The translations under genes were made by a program, and so were the position numbers. DNA of 64,000 bases. Origin: Rutpela maculata. Lineage: Eukaryota; Arthropoda; Insecta; Coleoptera; Cerambycidae. Under the pieces are notes generated by a model. It was not told where the DNA came from and searched no databases. It was given only the letters and a program-made list of their open reading frames with translations. Location: NCBI GenBank assembly GCA_936432065.2, contig OW386286.2:117019519-117083518 (forward strand), in the 5' to 3' direction. This document shows positions 9,618 through 20,199 of this stretch, in pieces; positions within the stretch are counted from its first letter, which is position 1, and each line of letters begins with the position of its first letter.

Positions 9618-10686
9618 AATAATATTTGAAATCGTCTACCCCAAAAACCCATAAAACGATTTGCTACATCGGTAGTGGGGTGAAGGATGTGGTTCCTATA
9701 TACAGGGGCGGCTGGTGAAATTTCAACAATTTTTTTCTCGTCTGTGGCGCATGGGACCCATGCGAAATATGGGAAATAACATCTAGAGAAGCACTCCTCT
9801 AACGACCCTTAAGAAATTCTGAAAAAGCAGTTTGCGAAAAATTTTTTCAAAATTCAATTGACCCCCCTAGGTCTAGGGACTCCCGTTTAAAATTAATTTT
9901 TTTTGTCATATACATTTTAATTTTCATAAAAATACAACAACAGGTTTTGAAGTTTATGAAAATATTTTCATTATTAACTGAAACACAATGAACTGAAATT
10001 TTTTAATTTATAATTTAACAAATGATAAAATTTCAATTCGTTGTATCTCAGTTAGTAATGGAAATATTTTCATAAACTTCAAAACCTGTTGTATTTTTAT
10101 GAAAAGTAAAATGTATATGACAAAAAAATTAATTTTAAACAAGAGTCCCTAGACCTAGGGGGGGTCAGTCGAATTTTGAAAAAATTTTTCGCAAACTGCT
10201 TTTTCAAAATTTTTTAGGGGTCGTTAGAAGAGTGCTTCTCTAGATGTTATTTCCCATATTTCGTATGGGTCCTATGCGCCACAGACGAGAAAAAAATTGT
10301 TGAAATTTCACCAGCCGCCCCTGCCTATATACATACACTAAATCACTATTTTATTTTTTTACCAACTTTAATAATGGTGTGGGTGTGATAAAATGGGGGT
10401 GGCTGATGATACCTAAAAATGTTTGAGACCTTCTTATACACACATATTAAATCCCAATTTTATGAGAATATTACTTGCGTTACCAAACTATCCATTTACC
10501 CCCAACCCTTCAACGGAATAAGATCTAGTTTCAGATCTCGTTAGAAAAAGTTAGATAGACAGACAGAAATTTTTTTATTTAAATCTTCGACGTTTCATGA
10601 CATTCTAAGCTCATTTGACAAGAAAAAAACTACAGAATTTTTATTTACCGTTAATATACTTCCACTCCACTACATGAATGTGGAAG
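9618..10686 (-). mobile_element. ACTTCCAC-family repeat, copy C, interrupted
   Basis: Reverse copy in two parts, about 9618-9702 and 10324-10686, split by the hAT palindrome at 9703-10323. The outer end shows the family palindrome as ACTTCCACTCCACTAC followed by TGTGGAAG. The copy is internally shortened and diverged. Confidence 0.75.
9703..10323. mobile_element. hAT-type palindromic MITE, copy 1
   Basis: A 621-bp near-perfect palindrome with ends CAGGGGCGGCTGG and CCAGCCGCCCCTG, flanked by the perfect 8-bp duplication CCTATATA (9695-9702 and 10324-10331). CAG-type ends and an 8-bp TSD are hallmarks of hAT elements. The arms meet near 10010 around AATTTAACAAATGAT. No ORF. It inserted into an ACTTCCAC-family repeat. 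Confidence 0.92.
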
Positions 10687-11185
10687 CAAAATGCCGATAA
10701 ATGCATTCCTTGAATTCTATGATTTTAGAGAGTACCTGCCTGCAAAATTTCAGCCCCCTAGCTCTTTCTGTTTTCGAGATATTTTAAATCAGAGATTAGA
10801 CAAGAGACTGCCGCAGATACGATTTGAAAATTACTAGCAAATTTCCTGAAGAAATTGTATTGTGTTTAGTTAGAACTAGGGCACATATTAGATTCATCTC
10901 AATAGAAAAATAAGTTTTGAAAAATTCAGGCGGAAAATAAAGAAAAAATATGGGGCATTATAATCAAAAAACGAGTTAAGCATATGGCGCAAAGAAGAAA
11001 TAAATTTTTTGAAATATTTTTCATAAAAGATTTTGTACCGGAAATAAACAAACTGGTATTTTTAGAGTAATAGAAACTAAAGATACCCCACTTCCACAAC
11101 AATGGCATTTATTTATTCATTCAAACAAAAAACAGGTGACAATTTTTTTTATCCGAACAATTACTTGAAAATTCGTTTAGAATAA
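10687..11185. other. No feature seen
   Basis: AT-rich, without a supported ORF. It may include eroded 5' sequence of the transposon ORF that follows, but I could not recognise any motif. Confidence 0.4.
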
Positions 11186-11189
11186 ATAT

Positions 11190-11960
11190 TCAGTTTGCTA
11201 CCAGTGGGGGCCAACCACAAAGAAGAGGACACTAGAATTTTTTTACACGTGCTATCTGCAAAAATGGCTGGCTATTCCAGAGATGTATTATTGAATGCTG
11301 TGATACTGATGTGCTAGCACTTTTAGTTCATTTTAAGAAATCTCTTACTTCGGAGGTATGGATGAAAGTAGGAAGGGCACATAGTGTAAGATACATTCCT
11401 ATTTTTTACCATTAATTATTTTTATTTATTTGCTAAATAAACTTAAGTGAAGACCTTTCCAAGAATTTACCCGCTTTTCACGCGCTCACTGGTTCTGACA
11501 CCACTAGCCAACTTGGAGGACTTGGAAAAAAATCGTGTTAGAAAATTTACCTAGAGTACTATCACTATTTAGATGGTGTTGGTGTGCATGATTTTTCTGA
11601 GGAATTATTCAGTAATATGCGCAATTTTGTGGTAAAACTATATTCAAGACATCCGGATATTACGTCAATTAATGTGTTGCGTGGAGTTATGGCAGCCTCG
11701 ACATCAGTTACCACCAACGATGAGTGCTATTAAACAACACTTCTTAAGAGTACATTATCAAACTAATGTGTGGTTTAATGCCATGGTTCCTTGTCTCAAG
11801 AACTGTTCATAGGATTGGCTCGATGTGATAAGAATTTTTGATCAGCATGACTTGAACTACAAAATATCAAAATTTCAGCCGATTCCACAGAATCAACATT
11901 TTCATGAGTTTTGTTCCGGGGTCCTTTCTCAAGGGGGATTTATGAATGGGATTGATAGGA
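11190..11960 (+). pseudogene. Decayed transposon ORF with FEN1/PIN-like nuclease family motifs
   Basis: Conceptual translation in shifting frames gives HKEEDTRIFLHVLSA, then DTDVLALLVHF and EVWMKVG..RYIP, then LPAFHALTGSDTTSQLGGLG, then DITSINVLRGVM. These blocks, in this order, match a family of repetitive proteins of invertebrate genomes that have an EADTR motif, a DTDVLVLLxHF motif and an AFHALTGCDTTS motif; as I recall they relate to XPG/FEN1-type PIN nucleases. Here the Cys of the last motif is Ser. Frameshifts near 11290, a spacer insertion at about 11400-11450 and stops after GLGKKS make it non-functional. I do not know which transposon superfamily it belongs to. Family recognition is from memory of motif patterns. 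Confidence 0.6.
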
Positions 11961-12233
11961 GTGTCGCGTCTCTATAGTATTATATTACTAGTTTTTGACT
12001 CTACTAAGCACTTCAGCAAGAAGAATAGAGACCAGGAGCAAGCATGCCGTGATTTTCACTAGATCCGTGAAAGTGAAAGCAAAAAGGGAGCAGACGCAAG
12101 CGACTCTGTTCTTACCAGTGAACATTAAGGGTTGGAAAATACGCATCAAAATATAAAGAGGGGGGACTGTGCTGCTGTGTCATCGCATTTTGAGGGTATT
12201 CCTCAGGGGGTATTCCCCAAGAACCGTAAACTG
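11961..12233. other. Left flank of the nested TIR element
   Basis: No gene. Contains GGGTATTCC repeats (12194 and 12210) and GAACCGTAAAC. An inverted partner, GTTTACAGTTCTTGGG, lies just beyond the right end of the following element, so that element may have landed in a small palindrome. Confidence 0.4.
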
Positions 12234-13203
12234 CCCATATAGCACAAGACGTCTTTAAGACGTCCATATTATGTCTTATTTAGGTCTGAACGTCTTAATT
12301 CCTTATAACGATGTCTTGAAGATGTCTTTCCTTAGACGTCTTTAAGATGTCTGATTTTTACGTCTTAAAGACGTTTTAAAGATGTCATAATTACGATGTC
12401 AATGTTAGTATTGCCCAACAAAAGCAAACATTTTTTAACAAAACCGGTTTTTCAATTTTACAATGTTTTTGTTTATATTTAACCGTTATTTCTGTAAAAT
12501 GTCTAGTGTATTTTTTATAATAATTTGTAAGTTTGTCATTAATAATTTAATTTTAATCTTTTCTGTAAATTATTAATGCTATTATTAGATAAATGAAAGA
12601 TTAATGTTAGCATAATAAATAACAGCCGGATTGCTCATTGAAATCTAGCCGTTGCAATATCCAACTATATACAGTCTTTAAGTCTATAGTAACGCAACCG
12701 TTCAGTGACCGCGTGACTTAAAGCGTCGACTTACAAATAGCGGGATCTGTAGGGTGTACGGGAAATGATTGAATAGGTAGAGTACCACCTCCACCCCAAA
12801 ATAGGTACGTGGCGGCACCATCTCCAAGGACCAATGTATGGGCGGAAAGGGCCAATATGAGTCAGCAGTCACAGCAACAGCCGAGGCAAGAACTAAGAAC
12901 TAACGAGATACCACCGCCGCCGTCATCGCAGCCAGCGAGCCAGCGATCATTGAACGTGGATTCAAGCATGGCGAAGCTTCGCTAAGTCGGCGAACAGACG
13001 GAGAGGCTGGCCTCTCTAGTAAATCTGGATCTCTTGTTGGCTCGGATGAACGAGTTAATCGACGAAGTCAGAGATGTACGTCATCCTTAGGTAAATTTTA
13101 GGTGGTCTTGTCCATTTTTCAAGGTCTCCCCGTAGATGCCTTTTAGTATAGGTAACAAAATTCCTTTTTTAATAAACTATTCAACGAGGCACAAAATCAC
13201 ATT

Positions 13204-13782
13204 ATGTTTCTGAATGAGACGAAACTTTCTCGACGTGATAAGCTACGCGTCCGGGAGTATACGACTATACGAAAAGATAGGGTAAACATTAACAGAGGGG
13301 GCGGTGTGGCCGTTCTTATAAAGCCCAACATTGCGCACACGCACCATACTCTGCGGAACACGTCCGTGGAGAACGTGTGTGTGATGCTAAATGGCGGCAT
13401 GAGCATCGTTGCCGCATACAATCCGCCCTCGAACGGCTTGACGGCGGATTGCCTTGAGAATTTGATAAACGCAAGCCCAAGCTACTTGCTCATAGGCCAC
13501 CTTAACGCACAACATCGCGCATGGAACTGCCATCGCAACAACGCAAACGGTAACACTCTGCACGATTACGTCAATAATCGAAATGTCGTGTTGCAGTATC
13601 TGGACGATCCCACGCATTTTCCGGTACAACACCTACCACCCACCACCCTTGACATAGTGGTCAACAAGGGTGTGAGGAACTCCACGCCGCCGGTGGCGCT
13701 GGTGGAACTCACATCCGACCACAATTCCATCCTCTTAGAGTTGGAAAATATGTCGAGGGATACGCAAAGTCACTTCCTATAG
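13204..13782 (+). pseudogene. LINE ORF2 endonuclease domain (Jockey type)
   Basis: A 192-residue open frame of the exonuclease-endonuclease-phosphatase fold that nicks target DNA for target-primed reverse transcription. Motifs in order: FLNETKL (the catalytic Glu, near the start), GGGVAVLIK, VAAYNPPS, GHLNAQHRAWNC, LDIVV and TSDHNSILLEL (the catalytic SDH). The usual GDxN aspartate has become His in GHLN, which should cripple the enzyme. The frame is open upstream of the Met (NEAQNHI), so the marked start is only the first Met after a broken N-terminus. After it the reading continues with stops into ADWRLYKTHVN. GC content is higher than in the surroundings, as expected for a formerly coding insertion. 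Confidence 0.88.
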
Positions 13783-14145
13783 GGACGCCGACTGGCGTCT
13801 CTACAAGACACATGTAAACACGAACTTAGCACTTGCAAACAATATCACCAGAGCCGCCGAGTTGGAAAATATGGTGGGCGAGTACACAAGGGTGCTGCAG
13901 GAAGCCAAACAGAGTGTTGCCACAACGATAACAATTGATCCGTACAGATACCGACTCGACGCAGCGGTCGTATAAGACATTTGGGAGAAAAACCGACTGA
14001 GACGGCTTTGGCAGCGAAATTGCGGTATCAACCCCAAGTCCGAGATGAACAGGCGGCAACGACAGATCAAGACCGCCATAAACACTGAAAAAAATCGGAA
14101 ATAGCGGGATAGGCTGGAAGCGCTGAATCCTCAAAATAACTCGCT

Positions 14146-15198
14146 GTGGAAAATGTCGAGGGAAATGAAAAATACGCGGTCATACCCGCCTTGACCAAAC
14201 CAAACGGACGGACTTCTGTGACGGACTCGCAGAAGGTGAACGACTTAGCTGACCAATTTCAAGACGTACATAACGTGAGCATACCAAATAACATTGAGCA
14301 TAACCGCATAGAAAACGTCATAAACGAATTAATTGGCCATGACGTCCAATTGACGAGACGTGAGTTCTTAAAGGTCATGGTCAAGCCCTCGGAAGTAGCT
14401 GGCATTGTCCGGACACTACCGAATAACAAAGCTCCGGGAAAAGACGGAATCGATTACAGACTACTCAAATATCTCCCGAGAAAAGGTATTGTGCAGTTAA
14501 CGTATATCGTTAACGCGATCCTGGGGCTGGAGCAATGACCTAGCCAGTGGAAATACGCCAGAGTCGTGCCAATCGTGAAGCCGAACAAAAACGCGAAGCT
14601 CGTCGACAGTTATCGACCAATCTCGTTGCTGTCGACGATCTCCAAGTTGGTGGAGAAGGTCATCCTGATCAGACTAGACGCTGTTCAGGATGAACTTCAC
14701 ATCGACGATGAGTGCCAATTCGGCTTCAGGCGGAGCAGGAGCGCTGTGCAGCAGGTCGCTAGGATCGTGAATGATGTTGCTGTACAATACAATCTCCGAG
14801 CATCGCCGCCATGGTGCTCCTCGAAATTGAGAAGGCATTTGATACCGTATGGATCCCGGGCCTACTTTACAAACTAAGCACGCCGGGCTTCCGCACATAC
14901 ACAACCAAACTTATTCACTATTTCCTGACAGGTAGATCGCTACAGGTCAGGGTGAATAACAAACTATCAACGCGGCGGGACATACACCTCCCTCAGAGAT
15001 CTCTATGCACGTTACCACGACATAACCCCACTAGCGGACTACGTCCAAGAAATCTCCCAAAAATTTTACATCACCAAACTGGGCGATAGTCTGCTAATCC
15101 GCAACATAACCCAAATCAGACAGCACAATGCAATATTATTCAACCTCAGACACCCCCTTCCATACCAAGCGTTGCCTATTTTCCGGCAACTCCCTTAG
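14146..15198 (+). pseudogene. LINE ORF2 reverse transcriptase, broken, catalytic core deleted
   Basis: Pieces of a Jockey-type reverse transcriptase in three frames. 14146-14538 holds NNKAPGKDGID and ends in a stop. 14566-14790 holds SYRPISLLSTISKLVEK and ECQFGFRRSRSAVQQV. Then, after a frameshift, come LEIEKAFDTVW (usually LDIEKAFDTVWH; the aspartate is Glu) and FLTGRSLQVRVN up to about 14965. The YADD-containing palm region and everything up to the C-terminus are missing. The text resumes at about 14981 with SLRDLYARYHDITPLADYV, and the frame ends at the TAG at 15196-15198 after HPLPYQALPIFRQLP. It cannot make an active enzyme. Confidence 0.88.
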
Positions 15199-15347
15199 CT
15201 AAATCTTCCCCTACCATAAACCTTTATAAAACCTTATCCTATCATCTTCCCTAAACTTTATCTTTAATTATCTCTTTCCTTTCCCATTTGTTCGTTTTTA
15301 TGCTTCTGTTATTTTTCTTTTTTGTTATTCTCTTTGTCACTTTGTTC

Positions 15348-15754
15348 TAAGGGCGGATCCATAAAGGTTACTGGGGGGCACTAACATTTACAAAAAATGT
15401 TATAACTTAAAAAAAAAAAAATTTTTCGCCTCGGAATCTAAAAAATTTTTCGCTCGCCTCGACGCTCGCCCCGGAATTTGAAAAAATGTTATCGCCTTAT
15501 GGAGGGAGGTAAAAATAAAAATCCAAAAAAAATTTTTTTCGAAAATTTTGGCTCGTGGGGGGGGTACAAATTAAAATCCGGACAAAAAATTTTTCACCTC
15601 ATGCACGGAGGTGCTATTAGAAATCCAAAAAATTTTTTTTTTCACCTCATGCGGAAAAAAAAAAATTGTCGCCTTGAAAATGTAACGAATACTTTTCTCG
15701 GGGGGGGGGGGCAATTGCCCCTACTGCCCCCCCCCCCCCCCGGATCTGCCCTTG
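15348..15754. mobile_element. hAT-type MITE nested in the LINE
   Basis: A 407-bp element with ends TAAGGGCGGATCC and GGATCTGCCCTTG, flanked by the perfect 8-bp duplication CTTTGTTC (15340-15347 and 15755-15762). The interior is A-rich with TTTTTCGCCTC repeats and long G and C tracts. The CAAGGGC-type end and 8-bp TSD point to hAT. Confidence 0.82.
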
Positions 15755-16206
15755 CTTTGTTCGTAAATTCTTTTTAGGCCGAGAAAATTCTTGAAAATTA
15801 TAACATTTTAAACGATATTCTTTTACTTTATCATATCTTCCTGGAGGAATGGAGACCACCAGGACGACAGTTCTCGTACGGGTTTTTTCGTTTAGCTTTT
15901 TACCCGAGTCAACAATCCAAATTTTGTAAGTGCTTTGCCAAGTGTTGTGTTAATTTTAATTAGCTTTAGGTATCTGCGTAGACAGCAATTTTTAATATTA
16001 TTATTAGTTTTTAAGTTTGTTTATAACAAACAGGAGATCCAATCTCCCCGTTAACCGTTAAGCCGAACCGGACCTGCCCCGTCCAACCTTACATTCATCA
16101 CGGCATCACGTGCCATGGTTTTTTGGTTGGCTCCGGGCCCGGATCCAGCAAGTCACATAGTTGTACTTAATTGAATAATACATTTGTTTTTTTTTTTGTT
16201 TGTTTT

Positions 16207-16270
16207 GTCGACTTACCAATCAAGAGGTCTGTAGTTCGGTCCCTACTGACTCCGTTTTTTTTCTTTTTTT
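16207..16270 (+). other. tRNA-like module, split by LINE insertion
   Basis: AGTTCGGTCCCTACTG resembles a T-arm with box B (GTAG and CTAC around an 8-nt loop), followed by a T-rich tract. Its 5' portion also survives at 12710-12752, before the LINE (GTGACTTAAAGCGTCGACTT), matching the layout of the module at 6131-6190. Not a functional tRNA gene. Confidence 0.45.
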
Positions 16271-16782
16271 TTTTCGTTAAAATAATTACGAAAAAAGTTT
16301 TGGTTGGTTTTTATAAAGGTAACAGTTGCTTGTAAAACCGATATACAAATGTACTTTTTTCTATTTTAGGTCTGTTTTAGACCAACAATGGACCTCGAAA
16401 AAAGGTCTGGATTTTTAACATAAGACCTAAATAAGACATTTTTAAGACGTCTGTAAGTCGTAAATGGACGTCTTTAAGATGGAGTGAAAATTTAAGGAAG
16501 GCGTCTTTAAGACATCTTTGTGCTATTTGGGTGGCGTTTACAGTTCTTGGGTATTCCCATTACCTTGCTTACTCTTGCTCCTTGTTCTTCATATCACGAA
16601 AATAGAGACCAGGGTCCGCACGTTTAGGGGAATACCGAGGAAAAACCGCTCCGCAAATTACGATGATACAAGGCAAGTCTTGTATCATGGTGATTTTTGT
16701 ATCAATGACACGTTAAGAAATAATAAAAATATGAAATAAACCAAAACATTACTCGTCACAATATTTATATATGTTTCCAACA

Positions 16783-16962
16783 AGAAGCAGAAAGAGAAAC
16801 TTGAGTGTACTTTTCTGTCCTTTTCTGACAAGATCTGATTGATTGAAAGAAATGTCTGGATGGTTAAAGGAAATCAGTGGGAGGAAACGTTAACTGGCTG
16901 TACGCAAGCGAAAGAAAGATGGAAAAGTACATTCGATGAGTTTCCTTTTCTGCTTCACTTTC
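16783..16962. repeat. Small inverted-repeat element
   Basis: AGAAGCAGAAAGAGAAACTT plus GTACTTTTC on the left matches, inverted, GAAAAGTACATTCGATGAGT plus TTCTGCTTCACTTTCTC on the right (arms of about 45 bp). No TSD was identified. Confidence 0.5.
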
Positions 16963-17148
16963 TCTAGTCGAGTGCGCGTTCCAGTATGTTATTAAATTCC
17001 ATGGTTTGATATGATATATCGAGTTCGAGTCCCATAGTTCCGTCGAGTTCGATGATTAGCAGGCAACTCAGGCTACTGACCGTGAACTGAGGCCACTGGT
17101 GTATTAGGGAATCCAACGACCTGTCAAAATTGTTTTTCAATATGGCGT

Positions 17149-17275
17149 TGTGGGCAAACACGGGATTTATTTTAATTAACTCGAGGAAACGTAGCCAAGG
17201 CAATCGAAAAACAAACTCTAACAAACGTTTAACGAATGAAAACAAACGTTTGCCGGATGTTTGCCCACAACGCGT
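17149..17275. mobile_element. Short MITE with GTTGTGGGCAAACA ends
   Basis: Terminal repeats GCGTTGTGGGCAAACA and, inverted at the right, TGTTTGCCCACAACGCG. The interior has AAACAAACGTTT-type repeats. TSD not clear; superfamily unassigned. Confidence 0.5.
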
Positions 17276-17497
17276 CACGTGGTTTGGATTGCCTAATTTC
17301 AAAAGTGTTACGTGCTAAGTTAACTGAAAGATTATAACTTGTGCAACTCTGTTTCAAATATAAATCTCATCTCACAGTGTTTAATAAAAAGATAAACATT
17401 TATTGCGGCAATTTGAACACTCATTTGACCTTGAAGCTGAGTGACGTCACATATCCCGGACTTATATTGGCAGCATTTGCCAAAACGCCTAATCAGG

Positions 17498-17629
17498 CCT
17501 ATGATGGAACGTTTACGTTATTTAACATACACCTGTTATGTTGAGCGCTGATCAAAAAATATATGAGAGTGAGAGAGACAGATGACCGTAACATGGGTGT
17601 TATGACTAACGTAAACGTTCCATCATAGG
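17498..17629. mobile_element. 132-bp MITE with perfect 23-bp inverted ends
   Basis: Both ends begin CCTATGATGGAACG and stay identical for 23 bp in inverted orientation; imperfect pairing continues further in (AACATACACC and GGGTGTTATG). Flanks show no obvious TSD. Identical ends imply recent activity. Confidence 0.75.
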
Positions 17630-18307
17630 GCTGAATATAGCCACTAACATCACACCACAACTGACACATATTTATTGTTTACGCTTTGTGTTGGGGTTAT
17701 GTTCATAGATTAGAGATTTATATAGGATATAGATGGGCAGCTCCCTCTCCATCGACCAGTACCTGTTTGGGTTCATACTATATGCACCTGCGGCGCCAGT
17801 AGCGTTAGATTTACGCGCTCTAGGCTCGGGGGGGGGGGGGCGGAAGATTTAAATTCATCTTTGAAATTTGGATAGACAGATTTAGTCGATCACATTTTGT
17901 GATCCAATTTCTTGTTGAAAACTATCTTTTATCTTTAATTAAATACCAATTAGGTGTTTTGACCCATCGTTACCAATTGCGTTAGAATGTAATTGGTAGA
18001 AACTGATGGTAATATCTAACAGTAGTAAGTAAATAAAGACAAAAAATATTTTTGAACAATTTGTCACAAAATATGATCGACTAAACGTACGTACATTGTG
18101 TAAATAAAATAAGAAATATCCAATTACGAAGTATATTTTAAAATGTAAGCCTGACATTTCATCCTAAAAGCATGCGTGTATATAAAATATGCTATTGACG
18201 GCTGGCAATTAGGCACACAACAAACAAACATCATAATGGTTCCTTGTTCCTGTCGGCACCAACAACAAATGCGGCAAACACAGTTTAAAAGCAAACGTTA
18301 TTAACAT
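17630..18307. other. No feature seen
   Basis: Contains a short G homopolymer near 17829 and AT-rich sequence. No gene or element boundary is supported. Confidence 0.4.
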
Positions 18308-18543
18308 AAGGGTGTTTTTTCATTGGCCGAAACGATACCGATTCGTCGTCAACGACACCGATACAATGATATCGGGGCAGCACAAACGCATAAAATTATA
18401 TGGAACTCTTTTTCACTTGCCGATACAATACCGTTTTGTCAAATTTTGTCAGCCCCGTGTTATTACCTATATGCTATTCTTCAGTATCGGTACGACATTG
18501 TCAGTATCGTATCGGTATCGTGTCGGCCAGTGAAAAAACGCCC
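18308..18543. mobile_element. MITE with GGGTGTTTTTTCATTGGCCG ends
   Basis: Left GGGTGTTTTTTCATTGGCCG; right, inverted, GGGCGTTTTTTCACTGGCCG. Both are followed by ACGATACCGA-like words that recur inside as GTATCGGTA. About 236 bp. A clean TSD was not found (TAACATAA and TAACCATAA are only similar). Confidence 0.7.
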
Positions 18544-18588
18544 TAACCATAATAACACTTAAATACATGAAAGCACCGCATTTATAGC

Positions 18589-18980
18589 ACAGAAGAAGAA
18601 ACAATCAGAATATAAAGTCGGCAAAAATCCTTTGATCCCGTTGTTGTAAATTTCCGCCATACTTTTGTTGGGGAGTTCAGGACAGTACTTAATATTTTTT
18701 ACCCCTTTTAGGAACGGCCCGGTAGAGAGTCAGAAATCCTGTGAAACATTAGATGAAGACAAATAATATTTGTTTTAGATTTTCAATATTTCTTAACTAG
18801 TTAGGCGGCATCATGATACAAACTGTATCACGAGGCAAGATCACGCCACACAACATTTGTCGCAGACGATCCAGTTACAGAAGAAATCCGTGATCCGGGT
18901 CTGGCACAATTTTTTACAATTCCGTCCGAGATTGACAGTGCGCCAATGAGAGATCGTATTCTGATTGTTTCTTCTTCTGT
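18589..18980 (+). mobile_element. MITE with ACAGAAGAAGAAACAATCAG ends, copy 1
   Basis: A 392-bp element with inverted ends ACAGAAGAAGAAACAATCAG, flanked by the perfect 9-bp duplication ATTTATAGC (18580-18588 and 18981-18989). A 9-bp TSD is compatible with Mutator-like or foldback-type elements. The interior includes TTTACCCCTTTTAGGAACGG and a hairpin GATACAAACTGTATC that the second copy lacks. Confidence 0.85.
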
Positions 18981-19192
18981 ATTTATAGCTAGGGAACAAG
19001 TCATCGGCACATTTACAGTTTGAAATTTGACACGTGATGACATATTTTATCCGTCGAGCCCATAGTTACTTCTACTAGTCTATAGTCGGACCACAATTTA
19101 AATCAGAAAAGTGCCGCCAGCGCCGCTTGGGATCATAGTATGAACCAAAAAGATTCATAAAATATTTTGCATTAAGTTACCATAGCCTGGTC

Positions 19193-19564
19193 ACAGAAGA
19201 AGAAACAATCAGAATATACTCTCTCATTGGCGGGAAAAGTTCGCGCATCTACATCGCGCACTGTCAGTTTCGGATGGAATTGTAAAAAATCGTGCCAGGC
19301 CCGGATCACGGATTTCTTCTGTAACCGGATCGTCAGCGACAAATGGCGTGATTAGTTAAGAAACATTGAAAATCTAAAACAAATATTATTTGTCTTCATC
19401 TAATGTTTGACAGGTTTTCTGATTCTCTTCCGGGCCGTTCCTAAAAGGGGTAAAAAATAATGAGTACTCTCCTGAACTCGCCCAACAATTGTATGGCGGA
19501 GATTTACAACACGAGATCAAAGGATTTTTTGCCGACATTCCCTTCTGATTGTTTCTTCTTCTGT
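19193..19564 (-). mobile_element. Same MITE, copy 2, opposite orientation
   Basis: A 372-bp reverse-oriented copy of the element at 18589-18980, with the same 24-bp ends. Flanks AGCCTGGTC and GGCCTGGTT share 7 of 9 bases, a decayed 9-bp TSD. The two copies are 212 bp apart and could form a large hairpin. Confidence 0.8.
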
Positions 19565-20129
19565 GGCCTGGTTATGTTCTGTGTGTTCCTTTACGAATTG
19601 TGTTTTGCTTGGTTTCTGTATAATAGTGGAAGAAAATGGAGCCAGGATTTTCTAAAGGAAGTGCAGAAAATTTGCCGAAAGTTGATTGGACCATTTATTT
19701 GTTATTTGTACATGTTGGTATAAAGCATTCTTTAAACATTTTCTAAACACAAAAATCCAAACTAAAGAGAAACGGCTGCCCAAGTGTCAATTTCAACGTC
19801 AACTGGGGATTCCCCAGTATCATAAAGTTGGTTCCCCAGTTGAGAACCAACTTTATATGATACACCGGTATGAAGGTCGTAGGCTCGTCGACGTCACTAA
19901 GGTGACTGCGTTACGTCACGTTCAAAGCGCGCGCTTATTTCCACACTTTTGATTTTTTTTTTTCGATAGAAATCAAGCTAAAAAATCGGCAGCTACTAGA
20001 AGCGGCTGGAACCTCCCCACCCGGTGAATCTTTGAAGCCGAAAAGAGCACTAAACAATATGAACGATCTCATTTAATTATATTTATTAAGTTGAAATATT
20101 TTTTTCGTATTAAATCAGAAAAAAGTCTT

Positions 20130-20195
20130 TCGTTCGGTGGGATTTGGACCTAAGAACTTGAGTGTTAAATTTATAGTCTGCACAACATTGACATT
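20130..20195 (-). other. tRNA-like module, minus strand
   Basis: On the minus strand TTAGGTCCAAATCCCACC resembles a T-arm with box B, preceded by a possible anticodon-arm relic (CAGACTATAAATTTAACACT) and followed by a T-rich run. It lies directly 3' of the LINE fragment, as at 16207. Confidence 0.35.
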
Positions 20196-20199
20196 TTAT

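Larger units (their letters stand above)
12753..16206 (+). mobile_element. Jockey-like LINE, degenerate
   Basis: Flanked by a diverged 28-bp duplication (12725-12752 and 16207-16234) that starts GTCGACTTAC and ends TCTGTAG, 22 of 28 positions identical by my count. Order: an ORF1 remnant at about 12850-13090, an AP endonuclease, a reverse transcriptase with its middle deleted, a 3' UTR containing CCGGACCTGCCCCGTCCAAC, and a T/A-rich tail after TTGAATAATACA. The 3' UTR is interrupted by a hAT MITE (15348-15754). A second copy of the 3' end lies on the minus strand near 20200-20535. Confidence 0.8.
12234..16531. mobile_element. TIR element with AAGACGTCTT subterminal repeats, carrying a nested LINE
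   Basis: Left end CCCATATAGCACAAGACGTC; right end, inverted, reads CCCAAATAGCACAAAGATGT. Both are followed by repeated AAGACGTCTT-type palindromes and AGACCTAAATAAGACAT-like words. The dinucleotide TG flanks both sides and may be the TSD. Removing the LINE at 12753-16206 leaves about 0.8 kb, close to the 717-bp element at 5704. It carries the same tRNA-like module, into which the LINE inserted. No transposase is present. Confidence 0.75.
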
